Position numbers and translations under genes: made by a program. A stretch of 64,000 nucleotides of DNA from Enhydrobacter sp. (GTDB lineage Bacteria > Pseudomonadota > Alphaproteobacteria > Reyranellales > Reyranellaceae). Positions 8,213-18,653 of the stretch are shown here, piece after piece (within the stretch, counting starts at the first letter, position 1; every line of letters begins with the position of its first letter). Location: assembly GCF_030246845.1 (NCBI RefSeq), contig NZ_CP126889.1, positions 2,356,001 to 2,420,000 of the forward strand, in the 5' to 3' direction. The notes under the pieces are model-generated. The model did no database searches, was not told the DNA's origin, and saw only the letters and a program-made list of their open reading frames with translations.

Positions 8213-9862
8213 ATGCGCGGTCGCCAGGTTCTCATGCAGACGCTCGTCAACCATGGCGTCGATCGCATCTTCGGCAATCCCGGCACGACCGAGAGTCCGC
8301 TGCTCGACTCGCTGCTCGACTACCCGCAGATCCGGTACATCGTGCACCTGCACGAAGGCGTCGCGGTCGGCGCCGCGAGCTTCTATGCGCAGGCGAGCGG
8401 CAAGACCGCGTTCGTGAACCTGCACGTGGCGCCGGGCCTCGGCAATGCGATCGGCATGATCTACGGTGCGCTCAAGAACAACTCGCCGATGGTCGTGACG
8501 GCCGGCCAGCAGGATACGCGCCTGCGGCTGCGCGACCCCGTTCTGGGCCACGATCTCGCGGCGATGGCGGCGCCCGTCACCAAGTGGAGCGTGCAGGTCG
8601 AGCGTGCCGACGAGCTGGGGCCCGTGCTGCAGCGCGCCTTCAAGACCGCCAACGAGGCGCCGGCAGGTCCGGTGTTCGTGGCGCTGCCGATCGACGTCAT
8701 GGAGCAGGAGACCGCGATCCCGGCCGGGCGGCCGGCGACGCTGTTTTCGGCGAGCCGTCCCGATCCGGCCGGCATTGCCGCCATGGCGAAGCACATCGCC
8801 GCGGCAAAGGCGCCGGCGATCGTGGCCGGCGACGACGTCGCCCGCGCCGGCGCCGTCGACACGCTCGTGAGGCTGGTCGACAATCTCGGCGCCGCGGTCT
8901 GGTTCGAGGGCCTGCGCGGCCGCAATGCCTTCCCGACCGATCATCCGGCCTGGCGCGGTACGCTCGCTTTCGATGCGCCGGGCGTGGCCAGGCAGCTTGC
9001 GGCGAACGACCTCGTGCTGATGATGGGCGGACCGTTCTTCGAGGAAGTGTGGTATGCGCCGGGTTCGCCGTTCGCATCCGGCACGAAGGTGCTTCAGATC
9101 GAGGCGGCGCCGTCGCGGCTCGCCTACAATTTCGCGGTCGATGCGGGCGTGATCGCCAATGTGGGCGCCGCCCTCGAGGCGCTCGAAGCAGCGGTCAAGG
9201 TCGACGCGGCCGTCGCGAAGAAGCGCCGCGCCGCGCTCGAGGCGCAGAAGGAGGCCGAGGAGGCGGCGCAGAAGGCGCGGGTCGAGAAGGCCTGGTCGCG
9301 GTCGCCCACGTCGATGGCGCGCGCGATGGCGGAAATCCGTGCCGGCTCACCCGAGGGCGTCGTGGTCGTGGACGAGACGATCACGGCCAATCTCGACCTC
9401 TTCAAGACCTTCACCTTCAAGGGGGCCGGCGACTACTACAGCGGCCGCGGCGGCGGCATCGGGCAGGGCGTGGCCGGGGCGCTGGGCGTGGCGGTCGCCG
9501 ACACGAGGCGGCCGATCCTCTGTCTCTCGGGCGACGGCTCGTCGATGTATTCCATCCAGGCGCTGTGGACGGCCGCACATCACGATCTGCCGATCGTGTT
9601 CGTGATCCTGGCCAACCGCGAGTACCGTGTGCTGAAGCATAATATCGACGCCTATCGCGCGCGCTTCGACGTCAAATCCAACAAGCCCTATATGCACATG
9701 GATCTGACGGGCCCGGCGCTCGGCTTCGTCGATCTCGCCCGCGGCATGGGCGTTGCCGGCACGCACGTCACCAAGGCCGACGATATCAACGCCGCCGTTG
9801 CCGCGGCCTTCGCGTCCGGAAAGCCGCATCTCCTGGAAATCGAGATCGAAGGGAAGCGGTAA
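8213..9862 (+). CDS. ThDP-dependent enzyme, benzoylformate decarboxylase-like
   Basis: A 549-residue thiamine diphosphate enzyme with the three-domain Pyr/middle/PP layout. GNPGTTESP near residue 21 and the HEGVAVG segment, with the ThDP-activating Glu48, match the benzoylformate decarboxylase/acetolactate synthase superfamily; LHVAPGLGNAIG and VTAGQQDTR are especially like benzoylformate decarboxylase. The ThDP/Mg motif GDGSSMYSIQALW (about 440) is followed by ILANREY. A basic helical insert (KKRRAALEAQKEAEEA, about 343) is unusual and may be a surface coiled coil. The likely reaction is non-oxidative decarboxylation or carboligation of a 2-oxo acid; the substrate is uncertain. An AT-poor GGGAGCGG Shine-Dalgarno precedes the ATG. 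Confidence 0.88.
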   Translation: MRGRQVLMQTLVNHGVDRIFGNPGTTESPLLDSLLDYPQIRYIVHLHEGVAVGAASFYAQASGKTAFVNLHVAPGLGNAIGMIYGALKNNSPMVVTAGQQDTRLRLRDPVLGHDLAAMAAPVTKWSVQVERADELGPVLQRAFKTANEAPAGPVFVALPIDVMEQETAIPAGRPATLFSASRPDPAGIAAMAKHIAAAKAPAIVAGDDVARAGAVDTLVRLVDNLGAAVWFEGLRGRNAFPTDHPAWRGTLAFDAPGVARQLAANDLVLMMGGPFFEEVWYAPGSPFASGTKVLQIEAAPSRLAYNFAVDAGVIANVGAALEALEAAVKVDAAVAKKRRAALEAQKEAEEAAQKARVEKAWSRSPTSMARAMAEIRAGSPEGVVVVDETITANLDLFKTFTFKGAGDYYSGRGGGIGQGVAGALGVAVADTRRPILCLSGDGSSMYSIQALWTAAHHDLPIVFVILANREYRVLKHNIDAYRARFDVKSNKPYMHMDLTGPALGFVDLARGMGVAGTHVTKADDINAAVAAAFASGKPHLLEIEIEGKR

Positions 9863-9865
9863 AGG

Positions 9866-9917
9866 GGGATCGCGGGCTTCCAGCCCGCATCATGAGCGGG
9901 CTGGAGCCCGCGATCCC
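9866..9917. terminator. Strong hairpin between convergent genes
   Basis: A near-perfect inverted repeat with arms GGGATCGCGGGCTTCCAGCC (start of the left arm, 9866-9888) and its complement (9896-9917), one bulged T and a 7-base loop. It lies between the convergent ThDP enzyme and HpaI-aldolase genes and could terminate both. There is no T-tract, so it may instead be a dispersed repeat; it is unrelated in sequence to the TGTCATCCCGA repeat family in this window. Confidence 0.6.
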
Positions 9918-9920
9918 ATC

Positions 9921-10703
9921 TCACTGCAACGCTCGCACCTTCGCCTGGTGCGCTCTCGCGGCGGCGGTGAGCATGGGGAGATCGTTGCCCGAAAGCAGGA
10001 GCTTCATGCCCTTGCCGGCGTAAAGCTTCAGCAGCTCGTCGCTGTAGGCGCCGCCCATGCCGGGCCACTTGCCGTGCTTCTTGCAGGCGGCAACCACCTT
10101 GTCGGCAGCGGCTTGCACCTTGGCATGCCCGTTCTCGCCCGGAATGCCGAGTTCCATCGACAGATCGCTCGAGCCAATCAGCAGGCAGTCGATGCCCGGC
10201 ACGGCGGCGATTGACTCGGCGTTGTCGACCGCCTGGGGCGTCTCGATCATGACCGTGATCAGGGTGTTGTCGTCGCTTTGCCTGGTCATCTCGGCGAGCG
10301 GCATCGGCGCATAGTCGAACTGGGCCTGACCGCCGCCCACCGAGCGGTGGCCGCGCGGCGGATAGCGCAGCCGGTCGGCGATCTCGCTCGCTTCCTCCGC
10401 CGTGTCGACATGGGGGATCACGATGCCGAGCGCGCCGCCGTCGAGCACGCGCGTCGCCATGGTGAGTTCTCCGTGAGGTACCCGCACGATGGGGGCGATA
10501 CCGGAGTCCTGGGCGGCGACCGAGATCTCGCAGGCGGTCTCGATCGACATCGCGCCGTGCTCGAGATCGAGGAACAACCAGTCGTAGCCGGCCGCCTTCA
10601 TGACCTTGATGATATCGACATTACGCACCAGCCGCACGCCGATCCCGATGGCCAGCTCGTTCTTCTTCAACCGTGCCTTGGCGGCGTTGACCGCAATGCC
10701 CAT
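9921..10703 (-). CDS. HpcH/HpaI-family aldolase
   Basis: A 260-residue class II pyruvate aldolase related to 4-hydroxy-2-oxoheptanedioate aldolase and 2-keto-3-deoxy-L-rhamnonate aldolase. These cleave or form hydroxy-oxo acids to give pyruvate plus an aldehyde. The family signature FLDLEHGAMS, the metal-ligand segment IETPQAVDN (Glu) and GSSDLSMELG (Asp) are present in the expected order. Length is normal. It is divergent from a VOC-family gene across 51 bases, so they may share a promoter region. The substrate is not evident. Confidence 0.9.
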   Translation of the reverse strand: MGIAVNAAKARLKKNELAIGIGVRLVRNVDIIKVMKAAGYDWLFLDLEHGAMSIETACEISVAAQDSGIAPIVRVPHGELTMATRVLDGGALGIVIPHVDTAEEASEIADRLRYPPRGHRSVGGGQAQFDYAPMPLAEMTRQSDDNTLITVMIETPQAVDNAESIAAVPGIDCLLIGSSDLSMELGIPGENGHAKVQAAADKVVAACKKHGKWPGMGGAYSDELLKLYAGKGMKLLLSGNDLPMLTAAARAHQAKVRALQ

Positions 10704-10754
10704 CGTTTCCTCCGTGACTTCCGCCTTGTGTCGGGCGCGGCTAAGCTAGACGGC

Positions 10755-11132
10755 ATGACTTTCCATGTCGAACGGATCGACCATGTCGTGCTGCGGGTGC
10801 GCAACCTCGCCGGCATGGTCCGGTTCTACGAGCAGGCGCTCGGCTTCAAGGTCGAGCGCACGCTGGACAGGCTCCATCTGGTGCAGATGCGGGCCGGCGC
10901 TTCGATGCTCGACCTGGTCCAGGCCGAACGGCCGGAATCGGGCGGCAATATGGATCACCTCTGCTTCCGCATCGAGCCGTTCGACCGGGAGGCCATCGCC
11001 GCCCGGCTGGCGCCGCTCGGCGTTGCGGTGGGCGAAACCGTGGAGCGCTACGGTGCCGAGGGCAACGGGCCGTCGCTCTATTTCGACGATCCCGAAGGCA
11101 ACCAGATCGAGCTGAAGGGCGCGGCGCAATAG
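10755..11132 (+). CDS. VOC-family protein (glyoxalase/dioxygenase fold)
   Basis: A 125-residue vicinal oxygen chelate protein with one complete pair of beta-alpha-beta-beta-beta modules. It opens HVERIDHVVLRVRNL and ends YFDDPEGNQIELKG, the standard second-module metal-binding region with a terminal Glu. The fold covers glyoxalase I, extradiol dioxygenases and resistance proteins, so the reaction cannot be assigned. The start at 10755 gives the usual module length. It precedes the peptide-type ABC operon by 78 bases. Confidence 0.85.
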   Translation: MTFHVERIDHVVLRVRNLAGMVRFYEQALGFKVERTLDRLHLVQMRAGASMLDLVQAERPESGGNMDHLCFRIEPFDREAIAARLAPLGVAVGETVERYGAEGNGPSLYFDDPEGNQIELKGAAQ

Positions 11133-11210
11133 CGCTTGGCGAGTGCACACGATGTGTTAGCTTGGCGCGGCTCGATCAAGAAGCCGATCGCGTTCGTGGG
11201 AGGGAAATCG

Positions 11211-12806
11211 ATGCGTTTTCGACTGGCATTGCTGGCAGCCGGGGTGGCTGGTTTGGTGACGGCTGCGTCACCGTCATTCGCGCAGAAGCAGGGCGGCACG
11301 TTGCATATTTCCCATCGCGACAATCCGCCCAGCGCCTCCATTCTCGAGGAAGCGACGATCTCCACCGTCCAGCCCTTCATGGCGGTGTTCAACAACCTCG
11401 TGGTCTTCGACCCCAAGGAGAAGATCAACAGCCCCGATCATATCGTGCCCGATCTGGCCGAGAGCTGGTCGTGGAACTCCGACAAGACCCAGCTCACCTT
11501 CAAGCTGCACAGCGGGGTGAAATGGCACGACGGCAAGCCGTTCACCGCCAAGGACGTGAAGTGCACGTGGGACGCGCTGGCTGGCAAGACCAAGTCTGAC
11601 CTGATCCGCAAGGACCCGCGCGAGATCTGGTACAAGAACCTCAAGGAGGTCGACGTCAAGTCCGACACCGAGGTGACCTTCGTCCTGAACAGGCCGCAGC
11701 CCTCGTTCCTGTCGATGCTCGCCGCGGGCTATTCGCCGGTCTATGCCTGCCACGCCGATGGCCGCGAGATGCGGTCCAAGCCGATCGGCACCGGCCCCTT
11801 CAAGGTCGTCGAGTTCAAGCGCAATAATTCGATCAAGCTGGTGCGCAATCCCGACTACTGGAAGAAGGGCAAGCCCTACCTCGACGCCATCGAGTGGAAG
11901 ATTGTGCCCAGCCGCAGCACGCGCTTGCTAGGCTTCGTCGCCGGCGAGTTCGACATGACCTTCGATTCAGACATCACCTTCCCGATGCTGAAGGACGTCA
12001 AGTCCCAGAAGCCCGATGCGGTTTGTGAGGCGCGGCCGACCGGCGTCAACGGCAACATCCTGCTCAATCGCGATGCGCCGCCGTTCGACAATGCCGAGCT
12101 GCGCAAGGCCTTGGTCCTGGCGATCGACCGCAAGCCCTTCAACGAGATCCTGTTCGAGGGCCATGCGTTGCCTGCCGAGCCGATGCTGCCGCCGCCGGCC
12201 GGTATCTGGGGCATGCCCAAGGAGATGCTGGAAACCATGCCGGGCTACGGGGCGGACGTCGAGAAGAACCGCGCCGAGGCGCGCAAGATCATGGAGAAGC
12301 TCGGCTACAGCAAGGACAAGCCGCTTAAGATCAAGGTCTCGACGCGCAATATCGCGATCTATCGCGATCCGGCCGTCATCCTGATCGACCAGCTCAAGCA
12401 AATCTACATCGAGGCCGAGCTCGACCCGATCGACACCACGGTCTGGCACACCAAGGTGCAGAACAAGCAGTACACGCTGGGCATGAACCTGACCGGCGTC
12501 GGCGTCGACGACCCCGACGTCAACTTCTATGAGAACTTCTACTCGACCTCTCCGCGCAACTATTCCGGCTACAAGAACCCGGAGGTCGACAAGATGATCG
12601 ACCAGCAGTCGGCCGAGGTCGACCACGAGAAGCGCAAGAAGATGGTGTGGGAGATCGAGAAGAGGCTGATCGAGGACGGTGCCCGGCCGGTGCTCTACCA
12701 GGGCGTGGGCAACACCTGCTGGTCGCCGAAGCTGAAGGGCCTCGTCCTCCAGGATAACAGCATCTATAACGGCTGGCGTTTCGAGGACGTCTGGCTCGAC
12801 CGCTAG
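11211..12806 (+). CDS. ABC transporter substrate-binding protein, peptide/opine family 5
   Basis: A 531-residue periplasmic binding protein (SBP_bac_5). It has a signal peptide with cleavage after about residue 25 (ASPSFA before QKQGG), the family features GVKWHDGKPFTAKDVKCTWDAL and SKPIGTGPFKVVEF, and a C-terminal lobe ending WRFEDVWLDR. It delivers a peptide-like or other organic ligand to the permeases encoded next. GGGAGGGAAATCG is the ribosome site for the ATG at 11211. A 140-base gap with a stem-loop separates it from the permease genes, fitting higher expression of the binding protein. Confidence 0.93.
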   Translation: MRFRLALLAAGVAGLVTAASPSFAQKQGGTLHISHRDNPPSASILEEATISTVQPFMAVFNNLVVFDPKEKINSPDHIVPDLAESWSWNSDKTQLTFKLHSGVKWHDGKPFTAKDVKCTWDALAGKTKSDLIRKDPREIWYKNLKEVDVKSDTEVTFVLNRPQPSFLSMLAAGYSPVYACHADGREMRSKPIGTGPFKVVEFKRNNSIKLVRNPDYWKKGKPYLDAIEWKIVPSRSTRLLGFVAGEFDMTFDSDITFPMLKDVKSQKPDAVCEARPTGVNGNILLNRDAPPFDNAELRKALVLAIDRKPFNEILFEGHALPAEPMLPPPAGIWGMPKEMLETMPGYGADVEKNRAEARKIMEKLGYSKDKPLKIKVSTRNIAIYRDPAVILIDQLKQIYIEAELDPIDTTVWHTKVQNKQYTLGMNLTGVGVDDPDVNFYENFYSTSPRNYSGYKNPEVDKMIDQQSAEVDHEKRKKMVWEIEKRLIEDGARPVLYQGVGNTCWSPKLKGLVLQDNSIYNGWRFEDVWLDR

Positions 12807-12819
12807 GACGGCTTTCCGG

Positions 12820-12845
12820 CTCTCCCCCCGTTCGCGAGGGGAGAG
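12820..12845 (+). promoter_or_regulatory. Stem-loop between binding protein and permease genes
   Basis: The inverted repeat CTCTCCCC/GGGGAGAG (8-bp stem, 10-base loop) lies 14 bases after the binding-protein stop codon. It has no T-run. In such operons a stem here often stabilises the upstream message or partly stops transcription; that role is inferred. Confidence 0.45.
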
Positions 12846-12946
12846 ACCGCGGCAGAGGGAGGGGGCGTGAGGCATCTCGGGAAGCTCATCGATCCGGTCC
12901 GGCGGATCGGCGGCCGGTTTCGTCGGATCACGGAGGCGGACGGCTG

Positions 12947-13894
12947 ATGGCCGCCTACCTGACGCGCCGCATCCTCCTGATGGTGGTCACGCTGTTCGGC
13001 ATGTCGGTGTTCATCTTCGTGCTGCTGCGCCTGGTTCCCGGCAATGTCGTCGACATCCTGGTCGACTCGGCGGGTATCGTCGATCCCCACGAGAAGGCCA
13101 AGATCGCCCATGAGCTCGGCCTCGACCGACCGATCCTCGAGCAGTACACGCAGTGGATCGGCGGGCTGGTGCATGGCGACCTGGGCTATGCCTATGTCTC
13201 GGAGCGTCCGGCCATCGAGGAGATCGCCCCGCGCGTGCCAGTCACTGCCAAGCTGGCGGGCCTCGCACTGTTCTTCTCGGTGCTCTTCGGCGTGCCGCTT
13301 GGCGTGATCAGCGCCGTCAAGCAGAACACCCGGCTCGACTACCTGTTGCGCGTCGTCAGCCTCAGCGGCCTCTCGTTGCCCTCGTTCTGGCTCGGCCTGC
13401 TGATCCTGATGGCATCGGTGCAGTGGTTCGGCGACATCCCGATCTACTCCAACCAACCGAAGAGCGTGCTCGACGAGCTGCTGCTGCTCAGCATCCCCGC
13501 GGCGGCCGTCGGCTTCCGCAGCTCGGCGCTGATCATGCGGCTCACGCGGTCGTCCATGCTCGAGGTGCTGCGCCAGGACTATATCCGCACCGCTCGGTCG
13601 AAGGGCGTTTCGCTGATGTCGGTCAACTACAAGCACGCGCTGCGCAATGCGCTACTGCCCGTGGTCACGATCATCGGCATCGAAGCCGCCTTTCTGATCG
13701 GCGGCCTGATCGTGACGGAGACAGTGTTCAATATCCCAGGCGTCGCGCGCTTCCTCGTCGAATCGATCCAGTGGCGCGACTATCCTATCGTGCAGAACCT
13801 GGTGATGATGATCGCCCTGATCGTCGTCATCGCCAACTTCCTGGTCGACATGGCCTACATGGCGCTCGACCCACGTATCAAGTACTCGGACTGA
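12947..13894 (+). CDS. ABC transporter permease, DppB/OppB type
   Basis: A 315-residue inner-membrane permease with six predicted membrane helices. The N-terminal segment ([22 protein letters not shown]) is typical of DppB-like proteins. The cytoplasmic EAA loop that docks the ATPases is visible around residues 205-225 ([16 protein letters not shown], then [11 protein letters not shown]). It pairs with the DppC-type permease that begins five bases after its stop. Confidence 0.93.
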   Translation: MAAYLTRRILLMVVTLFGMSVFIFVLLRLVPGNVVDILVDSAGIVDPHEKAKIAHELGLDRPILEQYTQWIGGLVHGDLGYAYVSERPAIEEIAPRVPVTAKLAGLALFFSVLFGVPLGVISAVKQNTRLDYLLRVVSLSGLSLPSFWLGLLILMASVQWFGDIPIYSNQPKSVLDELLLLSIPAAAVGFRSSALIMRLTRSSMLEVLRQDYIRTARSKGVSLMSVNYKHALRNALLPVVTIIGIEAAFLIGGLIVTETVFNIPGVARFLVESIQWRDYPIVQNLVMMIALIVVIANFLVDMAYMALDPRIKYSD

Positions 13895-13899
13895 GGCCG

Positions 13900-14793
13900 A
13901 TGACCGTTATCGACCACGACGCCGAACTCGGTCGCGCCGGAGCGAATGTCACCGGCTGGGTCAGTCGTCTCGCCTTCCTGGCGCGGCGCTACCCGCTGGG
14001 CACGGTGGGCGCGCTGATCGTGGTGGTGTTCGTTCTCACCGCGGTGTTCGCCAATGTCATCGCGCCGGTCGACCCAACGGCGACCAACGCCCGCGCCTCG
14101 CTATCGCCGCCGGGCGGCGCGTTCTGGCTGGGCGCCGACTTCATGGGGCGGGACATGTACAGCCGCATCGTCTACGGCGCGCGTGTCTCGCTCTCCGTCG
14201 GCGTCGGCGCCACGCTTCTCGGCGGAATCCTGGGTGTCGCCGTCGGCCTGATGAGCGGATATATCGGCGGCTGGTTCGATCTCGTGACCCAGAGGCTGAT
14301 GGACATCATGCAGGCCCTGCCGCTGCTGGTGATGGCACTGGCGATGGCGGCGGCACTCGGTCCTTCGCTGCAGAACACCATAATCGCCATCGCCATCCCG
14401 CTCGTGCCGAATGTGGCGCGGGTGGTTCGTTCCAGCACGCTCTCGTTGCGGGAGCAGCCTTTCATCGAAGCCGCCAGGGCGATCGGCATGAGCGAGCTGC
14501 GCATCGCCGTGCGCCATGTGCTGCCCAACACGCTGGCGCCGCTGATCGTGCTGGGGACCGCGCAGCTCGGGTCGGCGATCCTGGTCGAGGCTTCCCTGTC
14601 GTTTCTTGGCCTTGGCATTCCCGAGCCTTATCCGTCATGGGGCAGGATGCTGTCCGAATCGGCCGCCGAGTACGTGCGCACCGCGCCGTGGCTGGTGATC
14701 TTCCCTGGCCTAGCCATCAGCCTCACGGTGTTCGGCACCAATCTGCTGGGCGATGCGCTGCGCGACATCCTCGATCCTCGCGAACGGTCCTGA
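13900..14793 (+). CDS. ABC transporter permease, DppC/OppC type
   Basis: A 297-residue inner-membrane permease. It has the OppC-type N-terminal helix ([21 protein letters not shown]), the segment [21 protein letters not shown] found just before the transport domain, and the EAA loop [21 protein letters not shown]. The ATG at 13900 follows the upstream stop closely. It forms the heterodimeric channel with the preceding permease. Confidence 0.93.
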   Translation: MTVIDHDAELGRAGANVTGWVSRLAFLARRYPLGTVGALIVVVFVLTAVFANVIAPVDPTATNARASLSPPGGAFWLGADFMGRDMYSRIVYGARVSLSVGVGATLLGGILGVAVGLMSGYIGGWFDLVTQRLMDIMQALPLLVMALAMAAALGPSLQNTIIAIAIPLVPNVARVVRSSTLSLREQPFIEAARAIGMSELRIAVRHVLPNTLAPLIVLGTAQLGSAILVEASLSFLGLGIPEPYPSWGRMLSESAAEYVRTAPWLVIFPGLAISLTVFGTNLLGDALRDILDPRERS

Positions 14794-14807
14794 GGAAAAA
14801 ATCGGCC

Positions 14808-15797
14808 ATGAGCGCACTTCTCGAGGTCGACGACCTCGGCACCTGGTTCTACACGCGACAGGGCATCGTCAAGGCCGTGGACGGCGTCGACTTCAAGGTC
14901 ACATCAGGCGAAACGCTGGCGATCGTGGGCGAGTCGGGCTGCGGCAAGAGCATGACGGCGCTGTCGCTGATGCGTCTCGTGCCCGAGCCGCCCGGTCGCA
15001 TCGTGTCGGGCTCGATCCGGCTCGGCGGCCGCGATCTGCTGACGCTCGGCGAAGAAGAGATGCGCAAGGTGCGCGGCAACGAGATCTCGATGATCTTCCA
15101 GGAGCCGATGACGTCGCTCAACCCGGTGATGACCATCGGCAAGCAGATCACTGAGGCATTGACCCTGCATCGCAGCCTGAACCGCAAGCAGGCCATGAAG
15201 CGCGCCATCGAGATGCTGGACCTGGTGCGCATTCCGGAGCCCAAGCAGCGTGCGAAGGAATATCCGCATCAGCTCTCCGGCGGCATGCGCCAGCGCGCCA
15301 TGATCGCCATGGCGCTCGCCTGCAATCCCAAGGTTCTGATCGCCGACGAGCCGACCACGGCGCTCGACGTCACCATCCAGGCGCAGATCCTCGATCTGAT
15401 CGTCGACCTGCAGCGCGAGTTCGGCGCCGCCGTGCTCCTGATCACACACGATCTCGGCGTCGTGGCCGAGACGGCCCACCGCGTGATCGTGATGTATGCC
15501 GGCCGCAAGGTCGAGGAGGCCGAGGTGGGCGAACTCTTCGCCCGGCCGCTCCACCCTTATACCTCTGGCCTGATGGCCTCGATCCCGCGGCTGGACCTGA
15601 TGCGCGGCGAGGGCAAGCGCAACGATGCGCGGCTGCAGGAGATCCCCGGCATCGTGCCGCCGTTGTTCGCCCTGCCGCCAGGCTGCGCCTTCGCCCCACG
15701 CTGCCCCAAGGCGGACGACCTTTGCCGGCGCGAGCGGCCCGACTACAAGGAGAAGCGGCCTGGCCATTGGGCCGCCTGCTGGCACAGCGATGGTTGA
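14808..15797 (+). CDS. ABC transporter ATP-binding protein, DppD/OppD type
   Basis: A 329-residue ATPase. It has Walker A GESGCGKS (about residue 43), a Q-loop in [11 protein letters not shown], signature [15 protein letters not shown], Walker [13 protein letters not shown] and the H-loop THDLG. The C-terminal oligopeptide-ABC extension with the cysteine cluster [15 protein letters not shown] is present; in this family it can bind an iron-sulfur cluster. Its last eight bases overlap the next ATPase gene. Confidence 0.95.
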   Translation: MSALLEVDDLGTWFYTRQGIVKAVDGVDFKVTSGETLAIVGESGCGKSMTALSLMRLVPEPPGRIVSGSIRLGGRDLLTLGEEEMRKVRGNEISMIFQEPMTSLNPVMTIGKQITEALTLHRSLNRKQAMKRAIEMLDLVRIPEPKQRAKEYPHQLSGGMRQRAMIAMALACNPKVLIADEPTTALDVTIQAQILDLIVDLQREFGAAVLLITHDLGVVAETAHRVIVMYAGRKVEEAEVGELFARPLHPYTSGLMASIPRLDLMRGEGKRNDARLQEIPGIVPPLFALPPGCAFAPRCPKADDLCRRERPDYKEKRPGHWAACWHSDG

Positions 15798-16761
15798 GAC
15801 GACGCCCATCCTGGAGGTCAAGGACCTCAAGAAGCATTTTCCGGTGCGCAAGGGCCTGCTGCGCCGCACGGTCGGGCACGTCTACGCGGTCGACGGCATC
15901 AGCTTCTCGATCGGCGAGGGCGAGACGCTTGGTCTCGTGGGCGAGTCGGGCTGCGGCAAGTCGACGGCGGGCCGCGCCGTGCTGCGCCTGATCGAGCCTA
16001 CCTCGGGCAAGGTCGCCATGACCGGCCGCGATATCACGCGTCTGTCGAAGAAGGAGCTGCGTCCCTACCGGCGGCAGATGCAGATCGTCTTCCAGGATCC
16101 TTTCTCATCGCTCAATCCGCGCATGACGGCAGGCGAGATCGTGGGCGAGCCGCTTCTGGTCCACGGCATGGCGCGCAGCAAGGAACGGCGCGAGCAGGTG
16201 GCGGCGCTGTTCGAGCGGGTGGGCCTCAGGCCGGCGCAGATGGCCAACTACCCGCACCAGTTCTCCGGCGGCCAGCGCCAGCGCATCGGCATCGCCCGCG
16301 CCCTCGCCCTCGGGCCGAAACTGATCGTGGGCGACGAGCCCGTGTCGGCTCTCGATGTCTCGATCCAGGCGCAGGTGATCAATCTCCTGCAGGACCTGCA
16401 GCGCGAGCGGAAGCTTTCCTACCTCTTCATCTCGCACAATCTCGCCGTGGTGGAGCATATCAGCCACCGAATCGCCGTGATGTATCTCGGCCGGATCGTC
16501 GAATATGCCGACACGCGTTCGATCTTCACCCGGCCGCAGCATCCCTACACAGAGGCGCTGCTCTCGGCCGTGCCCGTGCCCGATCCGACGATCAGGCGCG
16601 AGAAGCGTCTCCTGCAGGGCGATGTGCCCAGCCCGGTCCATCCGCCGGCCGGGTGCCACTTCCACACCCGCTGCCCCTATGCCGTGGCACGCTGCAAGAC
16701 GGAATCGCCCTCGCTGCGCGAAATCGCGCCCGGTCACCACGTCTCCTGTCATCTGCGCTAG
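15790..16761 (+). CDS. ABC transporter ATP-binding protein, DppF/OppF type
   Basis: A 323-residue ATPase and the last gene of the transporter operon. It has Walker A GESGCGKS, signature [15 protein letters not shown], Walker [13 protein letters not shown], switch His in SHNLAVVEH, and the C-terminal [13 protein letters not shown] cysteine segment. It would form a heterodimer with the preceding ATPase. The start at 15790 overlaps the upstream gene by 8 bases, a translational-coupling arrangement. Confidence 0.95.
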   Translation: MVETTPILEVKDLKKHFPVRKGLLRRTVGHVYAVDGISFSIGEGETLGLVGESGCGKSTAGRAVLRLIEPTSGKVAMTGRDITRLSKKELRPYRRQMQIVFQDPFSSLNPRMTAGEIVGEPLLVHGMARSKERREQVAALFERVGLRPAQMANYPHQFSGGQRQRIGIARALALGPKLIVGDEPVSALDVSIQAQVINLLQDLQRERKLSYLFISHNLAVVEHISHRIAVMYLGRIVEYADTRSIFTRPQHPYTEALLSAVPVPDPTIRREKRLLQGDVPSPVHPPAGCHFHTRCPYAVARCKTESPSLREIAPGHHVSCHLR

Positions 16762-16830
16762 ACTGTCGTCCCGCCTCCCCTTAACGGGTAAGCGATCGCA
16801 TACGGTCGAAGAGTCTGTTGCAAAAGGTAG

Positions 16831-16901
16831 TGTCATCCCGAACGAAGTGAGGGATCTTTCATCTGCGCCATGAAAGATCCCTCGCTTCGCTCGGGATGAC
16901 A
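16831..16901. repeat. REP-like hairpin repeat, copy 2
   Basis: An inverted repeat, TGTCATCCCGAACGAAGTGA on the left and CGCTTCGCTCGGGATGACA on the right, enclosing GGGATCTTTC...GAAAGATCCC. It lies between the ABC operon and the GMC oxidoreductase gene, 53 bases before the latter's ATG, where it could end the transporter message. Confidence 0.88.
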
Positions 16902-16954
16902 CGAGCGACCACAGCCGTAGCGAGCGGGAGGAACGGACGGAGGAAACGGGAACG

Positions 16955-18571
16955 ATGGCCGATTGGGACTACATCATCGTGGGCGGCGGCTCGGCGGGCT
17001 GTGTGCTGGCCAATCGTCTGACCGAGGATGCGAACGTCAAGGTGCTGCTCCTGGAGGCGGGGCCGCGCGACAAGTCGATCTGGATCGATGTCCCGGTGGG
17101 CTTCACCAGGCTGTTGAACCACGACAAGTTCAACTGGAACTTCGAGATGGAGGCCGAGGAAGGCGTTGCCGGCCGCCGCATTCCCTGTCCGCGCGGCCGC
17201 ACGCTGGGCGGCTCCAGCTCGATCAACGGCATGCTCTATGTGCGCGGCCAGCCGCTCGACTACGACACCTGGGCGCAGCTCGGCAATCGCGGCTGGTCCT
17301 ACGAGCAGATCCTGCCCTACTTCAAGAAATCCGAGAACTACGAGGGCCAGGGCGATCCGTCACGCGGCAAGGGCGGTCCGCTGAACGTCGCCGACATGTA
17401 CGAGCGCCACGAGCTTTGCGACGCCTTCATCGATGCCGCCGCGGCGAGCGGCTACCCCAAGAACAGGGACTACAACAACGGCAACCAGGAAGGCTTCGGC
17501 TACTACCAGGTGACGATGAAGAACGGCAAACGCTGGTCGGCGGCGCGTGCCTTCCTCGATCCGATCCGCCACCGTCCCAACCTGCGGATCGAGACGGACG
17601 CCCTGGCGAGCAAGGTGGTGCTGGAAGGCAAGCGCGCCGTCGGTGTTGCCTATACGGTGCACGGCCAGGCGCGCGAGGCGCGTTGCGGGCGCGAAGTGAT
17701 CGTTTCCTGCGGCGCGGTCCAGTCGCCGGGCGTGCTCGAGCATTCCGGGATCGGCCAGCCCGAGCTGCTCAAGAAATTCGGCATCGAGACGCGGCACGAG
17801 CTCAAGGGCGTCGGCGAGAACTACGGCGACCATTTTGCGCCGCGCATGAACTGGCGCGTGAAGCTGCCGATCACGCTCAACGACCAGACGCGCGGCCTCA
17901 ACATGGTGAAGGAGATCATCAAGTATTGCGCGACCGGACGCGGCATCCTCACCTGGACCGCCGGCATCGTGTACGGCTTCGTGCGCACGCGGCCGGGGCT
18001 GGAGACGCCCGACATGCAGTTCCACATGGCGCATGCCAGCTACGATTCGGCGCAGAAGCGGCTCCTGGAGCGCGAACCCGGCATGACGGTCGTGATCGGC
18101 CAGTGCCGGCCCGACTCGCGCGGCTCGATCCACATCAAGTCGGCGACGCCGGGGACGGAACCGGCGATCCGGCCGAACTTCCTCTCGGCCCAGACCGATC
18201 GGGACTGCACGGTGGCAGGCATGCAGATCGCCCGCAGGATCGTCTCCCATCCGTCGCTGGCGAAATACATCGCGTTCGAGAACAAGCCCGGCAAGGACGT
18301 CAACACCTACGACGAATGGCTGTCCTTCGCACGCGCCAACGGCCAGACGACCTATCACGTCATCGGCACCTGCAAGATGGGCCACGATCCCATGGCGGTG
18401 GTGGACGACCGCCTGCGGGTGCACGGGCTCGCGGGCCTCCGGGTGATCGATGCCTCGATCATGCCGACGGTGACCTCGGGCAACACCAACGCGCCCACGA
18501 TCATGATCGCCGAAAAGGGCGCCGACATGGTCAAGGAGGATGCCAAGGCCGGCGTGAAGCTCGCGGCCTGA
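16955..18571 (+). CDS. GMC-family FAD oxidoreductase (choline dehydrogenase-like)
   Basis: A 538-residue GMC oxidoreductase. It has N-terminal [13 protein letters not shown] for FAD, the signature [18 protein letters not shown], the second signature [17 protein letters not shown], and the C-terminal active-site His in [12 protein letters not shown] followed by SGNTNAPT. No signal peptide is seen. A strong site (GGAGGAAACGG) precedes the ATG. It is transcribed after the peptide-type ABC operon but separated by a hairpin repeat, so probably independently. The alcohol substrate is unknown. Confidence 0.93.
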   Translation: MADWDYIIVGGGSAGCVLANRLTEDANVKVLLLEAGPRDKSIWIDVPVGFTRLLNHDKFNWNFEMEAEEGVAGRRIPCPRGRTLGGSSSINGMLYVRGQPLDYDTWAQLGNRGWSYEQILPYFKKSENYEGQGDPSRGKGGPLNVADMYERHELCDAFIDAAAASGYPKNRDYNNGNQEGFGYYQVTMKNGKRWSAARAFLDPIRHRPNLRIETDALASKVVLEGKRAVGVAYTVHGQAREARCGREVIVSCGAVQSPGVLEHSGIGQPELLKKFGIETRHELKGVGENYGDHFAPRMNWRVKLPITLNDQTRGLNMVKEIIKYCATGRGILTWTAGIVYGFVRTRPGLETPDMQFHMAHASYDSAQKRLLEREPGMTVVIGQCRPDSRGSIHIKSATPGTEPAIRPNFLSAQTDRDCTVAGMQIARRIVSHPSLAKYIAFENKPGKDVNTYDEWLSFARANGQTTYHVIGTCKMGHDPMAVVDDRLRVHGLAGLRVIDASIMPTVTSGNTNAPTIMIAEKGADMVKEDAKAGVKLAA

Positions 18572-18653
18572 TCGAATGGCGGCAACGCCCGTTGCACGTT
18601 TCAGGAGATCGGTCCGAGGTTGCCCTTCGCAATGCGGGCCTCCCGAGATCGTT

